Of a stretch of DNA of 64,000 bases, positions 9,561 through 19,925 are shown in pieces (the stretch's first letter is position 1; every line of letters begins with the position of its first letter). Origin of the DNA: Apricaphanius iberus (Eukaryota; Chordata; Actinopteri; Cyprinodontiformes; Aphaniidae); NCBI GenBank assembly GCA_028564705.1, contig JAPXFQ010002422.1:1302001-1366000 (forward strand), read 5' to 3'. The translations under genes and the position numbers were made by a program. Below the pieces are notes generated by a model. It had not been told where the DNA came from, searched no databases, and saw nothing but the letters and a program-made list of their open reading frames with translations.

Positions 9561-10473
9561 AAGTACTAGCTGTCTGCTCACCTTTGGTCCTCTCTGCCAC
9601 GATCTGCATACCGGCACCTCCCACTCCTCCTGCACTAGTCAGCTCATTTCCTCCAGTTAATTCTCCATCCACTACATCAGTCCCCATCTCTGCCTGCCTG
9701 TCAGCTGCAGCTGAAGGTCCTGCTTCTGCCGCTTAGTCCTGGTCACAGCTCCTATCTGCAGCTCTGTCCCCGACACAGCTCCATCTGTCGGGCCAGTCGC
9801 CGTCACAGCTCTGGCACGCAGCGCAGTCACCGTCGCAGCTCTGGTCGCAGCTTCCTGGCCTGCACAGAATCAGCTCTTCAGCCTCTGGTGGATTACCAGA
9901 GGTCTCCAGTGCTACAAGAGGAAGACCAGAACAATCCTTACCGGCCTTCGGTTCCTGCTCCTCATCAGAACCCTCGGGTCCTCACACCAGCACCATGAGT
10001 TTGGGCCCCAATGCCTGTACCTCACCTGGACCTTCAGGTCCCAGCACCAGAGCTTCTGTAGGTGATCAAGGATGACCTGCTTCTATCATCAGAGGTACCG
10101 GAGGAGGTCAAGGATCTGACGCCGGTCTCCAAGCCTGCAGATCCAGGCCTACTGGCCTCAAAGCCTCCAGATCTGGGTCTGTCGTCCTCCAAGTCTCCAG
10201 ATCCACCCCAACCGGCCTCCAAGCCTCTAGGCCCAACTCTACCGGCCAGGCCTCTTCGTCGCTGATGACCTCCACTGGCCTAGCTCCTTCGTAGCTGCCA
10301 ACTGGAACCAGCCAGGCTCCTCAGCTGCTGTCTTGTCCTTAAGGAGGGAGTAGCGGTCTGTCTGTCGAAACTCAGTCCTGAAAAGGGACGTCCATCAATC
10401 TGTCCGCTGGACCTCTTGGTCCTCAGGAGAGAACCACTTGACTCTCGTCCTGCCAAGGGAAGTCCATCCAGCT
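9561..10473. other. GC-rich, proline/serine-coding-like block of unknown origin
   Basis: This stretch is much richer in C and G than its surroundings. It contains repeated CAGCTC and GTC(A/G)CAGCT motifs at 9730-9850 and a 30-bp minisatellite at 10113-10256. Frames on both strands stay open for short spans because the composition is stop-poor. It could be a remnant of a retrotransposon gag or env-distal region, or of a low-complexity exon; I cannot decide. No splice-bounded exon is evident. Confidence 0.35.
10113..10256 (+). repeat. 30-bp minisatellite, about 4.8 units
   Basis: Units begin at 10113, 10140, 10170, 10200 and 10230, each close to GATCCAGGCCTACTGGCCTC plus AAAGCCTCCA. In the plus frame from 10062 each unit encodes a ten-residue SKP-rich repeat such as DPGLLASKPP. 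Divergence between units is high at synonymous and non-synonymous sites alike, which argues against selection for a protein. Confidence 0.75.
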
Positions 10474-10685
10474 GATCTTCAAACCACACTCAAATTAATG
10501 GTTATTGCCCACATCCATCCATTCATCCATCCATTTTTCAAACCTCTTATTCCTCAAAGGGTTGCGGAGGGGGGCTGGTGCCTATCTCCAGCTGTCAACG
10601 GGCGAGAGGCGGGGTACACCCTGGACAGGTCGCCAGTCCATGACAGGTTATTGCCCCCAGTACTTTAAAAAACAAACTAATGCTC
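10474..10685. mobile_element. Old repeat, split by a SINE; second copy at 57226
   Basis: The sequence CTTCAAACCACACTCAA followed by ATGGTTATTG occurs here (10478-10508) and at 57229-57260. After the insertion at 10511-10645 the host sequence resumes with a diverged equivalent of the 57.26-kb continuation (CAATTTAAAAGCAAAACAA). The family resembles the TTAA MITEs at 50.4 and 56.9 kb in its AAAAGCAAAACAA segment. Confidence 0.5.
10511..10645 (-). mobile_element. 5'-truncated SINE 3' end with 11-bp target duplication
   Basis: It is flanked by a perfect direct repeat GGTTATTGCCC (10500-10510 and 10646-10656). In minus orientation it ends in GGAT/GAAT tandem units (10511-10536), the tail. The body includes, on the plus strand, GGGTACACCCTGGACAGG and TCGCCAGTCCATGACA. 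The same body appears in the SINE copy at 31.3 kb. Truncation at the 5' side and a direct repeat point to target-primed reverse transcription. Confidence 0.8.
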
Positions 10686-10699
10686 TTGGATAGAACAAA

Positions 10700-12780
10700 G
10701 CACCTTGTTCCATACCTCTGCTGTGAAAACATTCAGTTGCAATTTCTTGTGGCTTTCTTTCAACATTTTACTATTTTATCCACGCCAGGTTTGATTACAG
10801 ATTGTTAAATCAACAGATTCTCCAAGTATGACTTCTTATGGGCTTTTTCAAAATCTTGGGTTTCTTCCGTAAAGGCCAGAAATCCGTGTCTTTCCATAAT
10901 AAATCCATAATAAGGTATAAGCCACTCTTATTAATTTATATTACTCCACATCGCCGGTAGAACAATAATGAGTTGAAATGAAAAGGCAAGTATAATGTAG
11001 GTGGAAAACTGATGACTTAATGAGTACCATCTTTAATTAAACCAAAATGCCCCAAGGAGCTGACCTATAATATCCCAGAAATCCTTGTGGACCACAGCTC
11101 AATGTGCTGCAGCTGTGTGCAGCCTTACATCACCTGCAAAAGAAGGAGCTTTAAGGGAATTTAGGAATTTAAGAGTAGCCTATATAAATGTTCTCAATTC
11201 TGCAAGAGTGAACTCTTCCCCCAAAAAACAAATCTGTCTTTCCTGTCAGGAAGCCTTTCTGTAACTTAACATGCCCAATAATAATAGTGAGAATCCACCC
11301 AAGCCATAACCATGTACACTCAGTGGTTACTGATCCTATTACTTACAGGCAGCGTTCATTATAATCAGCTCAAAGTGTCGGAAATGAAAACTGCCTGCTT
11401 GTGGCATCTGGGCAAAGACCTCAGCTGAGAAATTGGCATTTTTAAACCATTCTTGTACAATATACTCTGTCTTTCCATTAATTAGAGCATGCTTTCCGGA
11501 GAGGTTAATTCGTTTGTTCGTTATTAGGTCATAGAGAAACCAATGAATAAATATTTTGCTGTGTATTAAAATATGCAGTTAAGAGTGCGGAGATTTCAGA
11601 TGAGTCCTTTTGAGTGTCAAACTAAATTGTTGCATATTATTAAGCACTGCAGCGATTTTCCTTACATGCAGGTCACACAAGTATACAAGCACAAAGTTAA
11701 TTACATGAGAAAATTGTCTTAAGATGCAGCAATCATAGATTATTGACTGATGTCCGAGGGCCATTTTGAAGCTCTGTAAAGTTAAAACCAGTAAAATATC
11801 TTACGTGTACTAATATAATGTCCTACCACTGTGAGTGTGTTTAAACATGAAGTATCCTGAGTGATGGAAGCAAAAAAGCTGTCCAGATTTCAATCCGTTT
11901 CATAAGTTGAGGTTAGGAAGATTTTCTACCAATTATTATCTAGAAAGCAATGGTAAATACCATTTCTGATGCTGTTGCACAACTAAGTTCTCTTCTGGAG
12001 TTGAAACGTGCATTGATACAGCTGGAAGACCAATAAACCAATAATATTTCCTGATTTGAACAAACGTATTATCCCAAGACAGAATCAAATACAGCAACTG
12101 TCTCTTGTGTGCTTTTATAAAATATGATCAAAACATTCCTAGAACAAGCAGTGTACCTCTGATTATAGGTCAGCTTCCATCACTCTGTGGACTGATTTAC
12201 TTCCCAGTTAGGACACTGTGATATAACATCTTCGTGGTAAGGGACCTATTGCCAAAAAAATACTTTACAGACTTTACATTAAAAAAAACACACTAAAAAC
12301 TAAAGCAAGGCAGCTTTGCAGTACTATGGTCTGACTTCTGGATATCTGCAGAATTGCCTTTGGATAATTTCACCTCTTCCTTATGCGGCCACGTGGGATT
12401 AGGTGCCCTGAAAAGTTCAGGTTAAAAAAACAACCTGAATGAAAGCCAACTTTCCTCTGGTGTAGAGTTTTGTTTTAGATAGCATTATCCCAATTTTTGT
12501 GCTTCCTCAGTTACTTCGAGCACAAAAAAATTCTTCACACACTGGCAACTCACACACTGAAATGTTTGTAAATTGTAAGTTCATGGTGCAAAAATACACC
12601 ACTTATGCATTCATTAATGAAGATCAGATTTTTGTTTTTAAAATAGTCAGTCAGTGGTAAGAGCCGGTCAAGCAGAGAATAATCCGATCCTAATGCCCCC
12701 AGCTGGTTAAAAAAAATACAGTGCACTGGAATTCACTTGATTTCGAATCATGCATTGCTAATGGCTCAGCTCGGGTTTCT
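10700..12780. other. Non-coding, nothing recognised
   Basis: About 2 kb of AT-rich sequence. I see no exon, RNA gene or transposon end on either strand. Confidence 0.5.
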
Positions 12781-12821
12781 GCTTTGATTACTGACGACAG
12801 CAGTCCGCGGCCGTGGTGGGG

Positions 12822-12828
12822 TATATAA
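12822..12828 (+). promoter_or_regulatory. Candidate TATA box of the THAP relic
   Basis: TATATAA stands in a GC-rich setting (CGCGGCCGTGGTGGGG before it, GACGTGCGG after it), 267 bp upstream of the ATG at 13095. Its position and the sudden GC-rich context fit a core promoter carried by a transposon or retained from a gene. Only the motif and its position support this. Confidence 0.35.
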
Positions 12829-13094
12829 GACGTGCGGTCTCGGCCACACCTCCGTAGCAATTTGGAGTTAGAATAGCAAGTGTTTAAGTCGTTTAGCAGG
12901 TTAGCGATTTTTTAGATTACCATATACAAATTCTTCAGTATAGCATTTAGTTTTAGATTATTTCTTCTCGGTTGTGGGTATAGTACTGTAGTCTGTAGTA
13001 TAGACTTTAGTTGATAGTGTTCGATTGGTAGCGTTTGGTGTTGTATATCGTGTGTAATTTCATTCTTTACTGTAGTGTATTTAACAGTGTTAGG

Positions 13095-14240
13095 ATGAGG
13101 AGAAAATGTAGTGTAGTGGGTTGCGATAGTTATGTGGGTGTGTATATGTTTCCACTAGACTTAGAAATTAGGCTCCAGTGGTTGTGACATTTGGCATGAG
13201 AGAAAACTGCGACCTCCCGCCTAAGTTTGGAGTTTGTATAAATCATTTTACACACGATTCCTTCTACAACTTGATGGAGGTTGAACTGGGTTATGCTAAG
13301 CATCGGTGTCTGAAGAGGGAGGGAGTGTGTCACCCAATGGCCACTGGCTGCTCTGCTTTGTGACCGCATACCATGGAGGCCGCCATTGCTCCTCCATTGC
13401 TGTAGTACCTCAATTTGGCCGCTAGGCCCCCATTGAAAAGCATTAGACTTTAGACACATTAAAAACAACTTTAATGCCTGGTGCCCATTTTTTTAAACCT
13501 TTCTATGGCTACATATTCTTCCTGAGATAACGCTGGGCTCATAAAACCTGGGCACCAGGCTGGTTTTCGTAAGATTTTTTGAAATCTTGCATAATTGATG
13601 AGGGGGCCGAGCCAAGTTTAGCATCAGAGCTAAAGACGTGGGAGCAGAATGGGCGTGATTACGACCAAACTACACGCCCATACACGCCCCACGAGGGCAG
13701 AGTCTACAGGGAAGATCCCGCCCCTATGCCCTTTTTAGGAACTTGCTTCGTCAGAGCCGGGGAGGAGGCGTCTGTGAATCCGCCATGAATTCCCCCATGA
13801 AAGTGTGTCATTTTGGTAAACAGGGAGGAGTGAGGAGGCGCTGTCTATTCTTTTTTAAAGTCTATGGTGTCACCACCATGGCTCGTCCATGACTGAGGAA
13901 TGTCCATTGACTCTGCACCCCCGCCATCACGGTCATATTCAGCACCAATCAGAGGTAAGAAAGTTACAGTACAGAAAGTATTCTAAAACGTCTAATAATA
14001 ATGATTTCCCTACTTTGGATTTGGCAGCTATATTCATAGTAGCGAAGTAAGCAACATTTGGTTCTCTCCTTTCAGCTAATACGTCTTTAAACTGCCTTCT
14101 GACTGATCCATCAAGTACACAGAATGCGGATCTGGTTATAAGATTCGATCATGTCTCTGACTTCGGCCACGAAGTGCCACTGAAGAGATGCACGCTTGCA
14201 GGCATCTCAAGATTATCATGCATTTTCCTGTTGGTTTTAT
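13095..14240 (+). pseudogene. THAP zinc-finger exon(s), decayed and split by a hAT insertion
   Basis: The ATG at 13095 opens MRRKCSVVGCDSYVGVYMFP then LDLEIRLQWL, the first half of a THAP (C2CH) DNA-binding domain. Cysteines sit at residues 5 and 10, followed by the conserved FP and W. A one-base shift near 13185 (TGA) moves the reading to a second frame: FGMRENCDLPPKFGVCINHF and FYNLMEVELGYAKHRCLK, supplying the C-x2-H pair. The reading is broken at 13334 by a hAT element and resumes at 13875, reaching a GTAAGA donor at 13955. A TTTCAG acceptor at 14071-14075 begins a second open stretch (to about 14240) with no motif I recognise. THAP domains occur in host THAP genes and in P-like and Kolobok transposases. 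The surroundings favour a transposon origin. Certainly inactive. Confidence 0.7.
13335..13866. mobile_element. Non-autonomous hAT-like element, copy A
   Basis: It is flanked by a perfect 8-bp duplication GTGTCACC (13327-13334 and 13867-13874). The ends read CAATGGCCACTGG... and ...TTAAAGTCTATG. It is about 90 percent similar by eye to copy B at 26550-27254, which has its own perfect 8-bp duplication, so the ends are fixed independently in two sites. Copy A lacks ~175 bp present in copy B (the B segment near 26832-27000). It interrupts the THAP relic. The open frames inside it (for example 13579-13788) show no domain. Confidence 0.85.
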
Positions 14241-16290
14241 ACATGACCGATTTTACCAAACTCATGAACGGAGCAAGATAGGAGTCATGCGTGTAATTTT
14301 CTGATCCTACAAACCCTGTGCATGCACAAATTTGTGATTTGGAGAAACAGTGAGCTTTAATGATTAAAAATAAGACAATTTATTTCTTTACTGTGTATTG
14401 GATAGCAGTTTTATGTTTCCTGACCCTTTACATATAATCTGCCTCGAAGTGCATGTTTAAATGATTTGTTGTAAAATTTGGCTCACGTCACTATGGCTCT
14501 CCATGTTTCTGGCCATCTGTGACTCTGTGCTCTGCAAAATGTCAGTCACAGACCAGACCACACCCAGCCCTTCACCGTGTTCGCTGGTCCGCCAGGCAAC
14601 GCCTCCTTTTGAGCTACTATTTAAAAAGAAATGTGGGCGGGGTTATTGTCTGGTAGAGGGGTGAGTTACTCTTTAAAGAAGCAATGAGAAAAAGAAGTTG
14701 TTACTGTTAAAAATGTCTAAATAAAACCATGATTGTTGGCATATTTTGCATGAGTTTGACATACTGAAGGAAGCAGCGGGGCTGCAATAGAGAAAGGCTG
14801 TTAGAAGAAGAGCTGCGGGCCACAGACTGCACACCTGCACTCTGTCTGCAGACAAAGCTGACAATTATTTTTGACTGACTAGTTAAAACGTGTTTTGTTT
14901 AGATGCAGTCAAGACGCACCGGTTTTCATGCTGGAGCTTTGACAAAGCAGCGCAGAGTATCTTTGCTACTTATTGAAGTCTTCAAGTCAGCCTGTCGGAT
15001 CCTTCTAAATCAGGCAGGATTTTAGTCTTACCAGCAGTAATCAGGCAAATATCAGTGACTCCTAAGTGCACTCCAATTAAAATAATCATTTTAACACTGC
15101 ATTCCTCCCTTTGACCAAAGTATTCTACTGAAGCATCTTAGCACTGCAACCACAAAAGTTGTTTTAGAAATGTCAGGAATGAGTTTAACAGCAATAGTTA
15201 ATATCCCACTCACCATGAATCATGTATCAGACAAAAGGCTCTCTGACCTCACAGTCAGCCTCTGTGCAAATTCAAAAATTAATGAGAAACCTGAAGATCC
15301 TGCAAAGCCTTTCCAGCTATGTCTGCCCTTCACTAAAATATGTATTTCTGAAAAATAAAACACTCATGTTGTGAGTAGCATCTGCATGTTTTCACTGGAG
15401 CGCATGAAGACACCGTCTGTGACACACACAAACACCCCCCCCCCACACACACACACACACAAGCACACGTCCTAATATTTTCCAGTAGGAACCAGATGTT
15501 AAAATTCACAGTTGATCTCGAAAAATGGGACACTCTGAATTGGACGTCATTTCTGTTTAAACACACAGGGTTTATGCTTCTGCCAGCTGCTTGTTTTACT
15601 TTTTTGGTTCCCTCCATGAAACATCAATTTATTCAGTATATAGTTGACATTTTGAAATGTTTGAAAACTGCAAACGAGCACTAGAGAAAACACAGGTAAC
15701 CGGCAAGGCTAGAGAAAGACGTTCACCGGTTTCTTCAAGGTAATTTGTCTCAATTAATTATTACTTGCGGTCTTACATCTTGATAAATGTTTTTACCGCT
15801 TATGTGTTTTGCATATAAATGGTGTTCATTGTAAATAATTGCTGGGCTCCTGAGCTGCATGTATCTGTAATACAGAAGCTGATAATGTTATAGTTAAAAG
15901 CCAATAATTGTGGATTTTATCATAAGTGATATATCTGTCAGTGCTGTTAAAGGCCAAGGCAGAAAAGATGGTGAAATATAATAGCTAACTTTAAGCAATT
16001 CAACACAGTTTGATGATGAGCAATGCATTACAAATACAAGATTCTGGTACTATATATAGTGATTAAAATGTAATGTACACACAAATTTAATTCGGCACTC
16101 TTTTATGTTTCTCTACAGTCCAAAGGTATCTATAGAACAGGACTTAATGTTCAAGGTTGGATCATATAGACAAATGGCTCTTTAACAATTCTGCTAGTTA
16201 CAAACTTTCTAAATAATCTAGCTCAAATACAAGAGTCACAGAAATGATTTCAACCAGCCAAAGGGCTATATATTACCTTTGGTAAATCAC
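14241..16290. other. Non-coding; CA microsatellite at 15421-15465
   Basis: No exon is supported. A run of CA units with a central C tract (15421-15465) is a microsatellite. A GC-rich patch at 14480-14660 (CACACCCAGCCC, GTGGGCGGGG) looks like a repeat end but has no partner in the window. Confidence 0.5.
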
Positions 16291-16295
16291 TTCAG

Positions 16296-16365
16296 TTTCA
16301 ATTCAGTTTATTTTTATAGCGCCAATTCATAACACATGTCATCGCAGGGCGCTTAATGGATCATT
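16296..16365 (-). mobile_element. LINE/SINE 3' tail fragment
   Basis: On the minus strand it reads CGCCCTGCGATGACATG, then GGCGCTATAAAAATAAA and a TTGAATTGAAA tail. This GCGCTATA-AATAAA end is shared by L2-type LINEs and the SINEs that use their machinery in fish. Only the tail is present. Confidence 0.55.
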
Positions 16366-17716
16366 TCAATTCAATCATACATACATTTCAATCATTTTAA
16401 AAGTTCTATGGAAGCAACACACCTTAATAAAACTTTTTTGAACAACACTTGTCTGTTTCAATCAAAACGACAACACGAATACATTGTACTTTCCATTTAG
16501 CAATAAATTCAAATGAAAATGCTAAAAAACCTAAACGCTTATTATGCAATCAAAGAAAGGACGCTTCAACAAAATCCATGAAACTCTAAGGGTAAATTCT
16601 GTTCAGCTTCAAAGGATGACTTCATATCATTTGTGGTGAGACAGTGTTGTCCTGGGGTCTCCTCAACTAAGACCGTGAGTTATTTTTACAGTGTGTGTCG
16701 GGGGTCTTATGTCTGTCAGACCAGTCTTTTAGATTAATCATTGCCATTGGAATATTTACACAATATTTGCACTTAATTAAGCTCATGGATCTGGTGCTCG
16801 ATTGAGGGAGAATAAAAGCTAACTGTTCTGTCCATTCGTCTTTAAGGTGTCTATTTTCATTGTACATTTTTCTGTTAGCAGCAAATGTACAGCATTTTTC
16901 CCCATCAGAATAAATGCAGAAGAGAAATCCATTAACGAGCAGCTCTCTGATTGCCAGCCAAAGCCAGTTGCTCTTAAGTTCCATCACTGGTGGTGTTTCA
17001 ATGAAAACGTCCAGCTGTTTCTTCTTCAGCTGCTATTTGTTGGGTGAAAAATGCAACACTAATGTCTATGTCCACAAATAACGCAAGCCTGAATGTGTTC
17101 TGCCATGTGGAGTTGCTAATTGTTAGCTTCTACTAGCTGAGTTGTTAATGGTTAGCCTCTAATGCTCTCTCCTGACTGCAAAGTTAACACAGTCTTCCCG
17201 TGGGCGATCACAAACCAAGGTAGGCAAGACCATGAATGCTAATTTTCCCAGTGACATAGAAGGGACTGGCTTCTTCTGATGCTCTTGGTTTTTCCGTCTA
17301 TTTCCTTTCTGTGGGCAATGGGGATCAGAGAAAATGTTCATGAGCAGCATGCATTTACTACTCAGAAAGACTGATTGTATTTAAAAAAAGAAAATGTCGT
17401 ACATGATTTCGAAGTGAATGAGACTTTGAATATACAGTAGTTTTCCCGGTAATTAGCTTAGGATCCACATTAAAAATCCCTGAATCTTTAAGACCTCCTC
17501 TGAAAATAATTACATCTGCCCATTTTAATAGTTCAAACAGCACAGATGTCTAACATGCATTATTACACATGGTGGAATCTTACTTAGCACTAACACAGAA
17601 GTCAATATTTACAGTCTTCCAGAATTCCAATCTACCCCATACAGCCAATCAGCACTAAGAAAAAGACATAGCACTTCTAATGCAAGCCAATAGCATGTAC
17701 AGGATCCTTCTAAGTA
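16366..17716. other. Non-coding, nothing recognised
   Basis: AT-rich. Small overlapping open frames on both strands (16667-17350) show no domain. Confidence 0.5.
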
Positions 17717-17950
17717 AAGCCCTTTTCAAACAGGCTGTGAAAAACTGTAATTTTCCAAACTTAATTTGTTTTAGTCTGAAAACAACCCTCAGGACTTTGT
17801 CTGGATAACCTTTACTGGTATTTTTGCTGATGAAGACCTAGTCACAAGACCTGACTTTTCGCGGTAGGGTGGTTGCATTCAGATTATTAGGTAATGTTCC
17901 GGTAAAGCTGGAGGGGTGTTGGGCGGGGGTGGGGAGGTAGGGAAAGCTGG
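17717..17950 (+). mobile_element. Dispersed repeat, inverted partner at 60295-60530
   Basis: CTGTAATTTTCC, GGTATTTTTGC, GAAGACCTA, TCAGATTAT-AGGTAA and AAAGCTGGAGGGGTGT occur here in the same order as on the minus strand of 60295-60530. The two copies are roughly 70-75 percent alike by eye. The family is not named; no terminal repeat could be fixed. It abuts the 5' end of the L2 LINE and may be either a separate element or part of its leader. Confidence 0.6.
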
Positions 17951-18178
17951 GAGTGCACACACTGAAGCCATGAACATCAGTGAGCGTCAACTACACCCAC
18001 CACGACCAGTTCCAAACAAACACAGTTTAACTGGTTTTAAATATTTTTCTTTAGACTGGTTTTAACCTTGTTAGCTGGTTTTTAAAGTGTTAGCATTGCT
18101 TTCTTTTTAATCTACAGACTTTATTACCTGGTTTGCTTTAATCGGTGAGGAGTGGGTGTAGTATCACCTTACCCCAAC

Positions 18179-19345
18179 ATGCCTCCGTTCACCTGTGGCC
18201 CTGGCTGTGATGGCTACTTCAAGCTCAGCCGCAAAGTTTTGGAGCTGTAAAAAGAGCATTTCCAAGCTTCACCAAATCCAGGAACACGTGTTCGATGTGT
18301 AAATCATCTTCAGCCTGATTTTCGCTATCGTTTCCAACATTGCTAAACTGGCCAACTCCCTAATCCGTGGGCTGGTATGGGCTGGGAAGAGGCTAAACCA
18401 AAAGCCCCCATCAGCTCCAACCCAGTGTTTCAGGCTCTTTGGTCCACGGTTGGACCAAGCCGTGGTGTGGGTGCGCAGAGTAACCCCCACTATTCTCCTC
18501 CACCTGGCCTGCCATTAACCAACCGTTTTGGTGCTTTGGACCCTGACTTCCTTCCACTGGGAGTCGTAGGCCTTCAGCTCATTCCCTCCCAGCAGCCAGA
18601 GCTGCAGTCATATTCCCGCAGTGTTCCACGTTACACCAAACCCAGTACCCACGGAGTGAGCCCTCGGCGCTGACTACACATTGCTGCAATCTTGGGAATA
18701 CTTCTTTATCTAACTCCAGCAAGCCTGAGACGGTGAGAGGTCCTCTGCTCAGGCTTAACAACCTACAGATTCGCCACCCACTACACTCATCATTGGTGAC
18801 TCCATCGTCAGGAACGTAATGATGAGAGGAGCCCTCATCATGTGTTTGCCCTGAGCCACCTTGCTGGACATTGCAGCAAAGATCCCGGAGATCATTCAAA
18901 TCAACGCAGCTGTGAGTAAAATTATAATCCACGTTGGCACCAATGACATTCGGAAGCAACAGTCTGAGCTCCTGAAGTCTGACTTCCTTCATCTTTTTAC
19001 CCTCTTAAAAAACTCACATGCGTCTACTTTTATCTCTGACTCCACTCCCACCATTGGCAGAGGAATCAGTCGCTTTATTAGACTTTGCCTGGCTTTCCTC
19101 TGCCACTGTGATCTACAATCTCGGTTTTATAGACAATTTTAACATTTTCTGGGGCAGGATTCTAAACAGACAAGGCACCTGCATGTTGGCTATGAGCATG
19201 GCATGGCCACATCCTCCTGATTTGCAGATTTCCCTTGCTCCTATGAAATCAGCCCTCGTTTTAGTAGTAACACACATCGGACTTGGACCTTTCCCTACAT
19301 CATTTATACCTGTTATCAGCAAACAGCGGACAAAAAAATCCTGAA
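18179..19345 (+). pseudogene. L2 LINE ORF1 with SGNH esterase domain
   Basis: ORF1 starts MPPFTCGPGCDGYFKLSRKV. A proline-rich linker (18377-18670) contains PPPGLPLTNRFGALDPDF. The esterase follows: the IGDSIVRN block I motif at 18792, a TGA at 18852, then VSKIIIHVGTNDIRKQQ with the HVGTND block at 18930-18947, both in one frame. Later parts (FISDSTPTIGRG, FIDNFNIFWG, NRQGTCMLA) are in shifted frames. Esterase-bearing ORF1 proteins are known from CR1/L2 LINEs and are thought to act in RNA or membrane binding. Several frameshifts and stops make this copy inactive. Confidence 0.8.
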
Positions 19346-19438
19346 CCCAACAAATGCAACCCCAATAAGCTCAAACAGCTACCAAACGTCCTGCTTTTTG
19401 TTCATCATACAGTCACTCCATCACCATGCACTATTAAT

Positions 19439-19520
19439 ATGGCACATTTAAAAGTTCTCTCTCTGCTGAACAAAACCTTTATTAACAATCTGATTTTAGA
19501 CCATCATTTTCAGTGTTTTT
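19439..19520 (+). pseudogene. Start of L2 ORF2 (AP endonuclease N-terminus)
   Basis: The frame opens MAHLKVLSLLNKTFINNLIL and continues DHHFQ, matching the first strand and helix of the AP endonuclease of fish L2 LINEs (V-RSL-NKTF-INDLI). The next conserved block (L-x-FLTETW) is missing; unrelated AT-rich sequence follows. Confidence 0.65.
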
Positions 19521-19530
19521 ATTCAATGGA

Positions 19531-19925
19531 AATAAATATAATCACCCTCCCCACCAAATTTTAACTGTTTTGATTAAATAAGGAGTACCAAAAGGGGAAG
19601 CGGAACTGCTTTTATTTAAATCATCCAAACTTTCCCAAACCGGTTTTATTTGATCAGTAGAAAGTATTGATAAAACTAGATTTAACAAACCGCTAAAACA
19701 TGAATAATTATCTGTCTCAACAAGTACTTCTTAAAATTAAATGATACTGAAAATCTTTTCATAATTATGTGATTTGGGACTATTCAAATACAAACTGATT
19801 TGAGTGATAACAGGGTATTTAGGTGCATCTAAAGAGAACTTAAAAGTTCTATGTAAATGGTCCTCTACAATGGCCATGGTGGGCTGGATTTGGCCCCCGG
19901 ACCTTGACTTTGACACCTTTGCTCT
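19531..19925. other. Non-coding with a transposon terminus at 19859-19925
   Basis: The last ~65 bp (GGGCTGGATTTGGCCCCCGG, then TTGACACCTTTGCTCTA) resemble the right end of a widespread fish hAT-type repeat. The other end was not found. It abuts the LINE fragment that starts at 19926. Confidence 0.4.

Larger units (their letters stand above)
17951..19530 (+). mobile_element. L2-type LINE, 5' half (leader, ORF1, start of ORF2)
   Basis: The order is leader, ORF1 (ATG at 18179), a short spacer, and ORF2 (ATG at 19439). Sequence recognisable as L2 stops at about 19520 inside the endonuclease N-terminus, so the reverse transcriptase is gone. Retention of the 5' end and loss of the 3' end is the opposite of normal LINE truncation and implies a later deletion or rearrangement. 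This is a different copy from the 3' half at 35262-36653. Confidence 0.75.

Noticed and set aside
10034..10265. Overlapping proline/serine-rich frames on both strands
   Set aside because: They are produced by the 30-bp minisatellite and stop-poor GC-rich composition; no domain or splice context.
14673..14864. Minus-strand frame with a hydrophobic, signal-peptide-like stretch, considered as the missing first exon of the receptor
   Set aside because: It has no ATG (opens with TTG), no suitable donor in phase 2, and no alpha-subunit similarity.
18579..18992. 137-codon minus-strand frame
   Set aside because: Antisense shadow of the L2 ORF1 esterase region.
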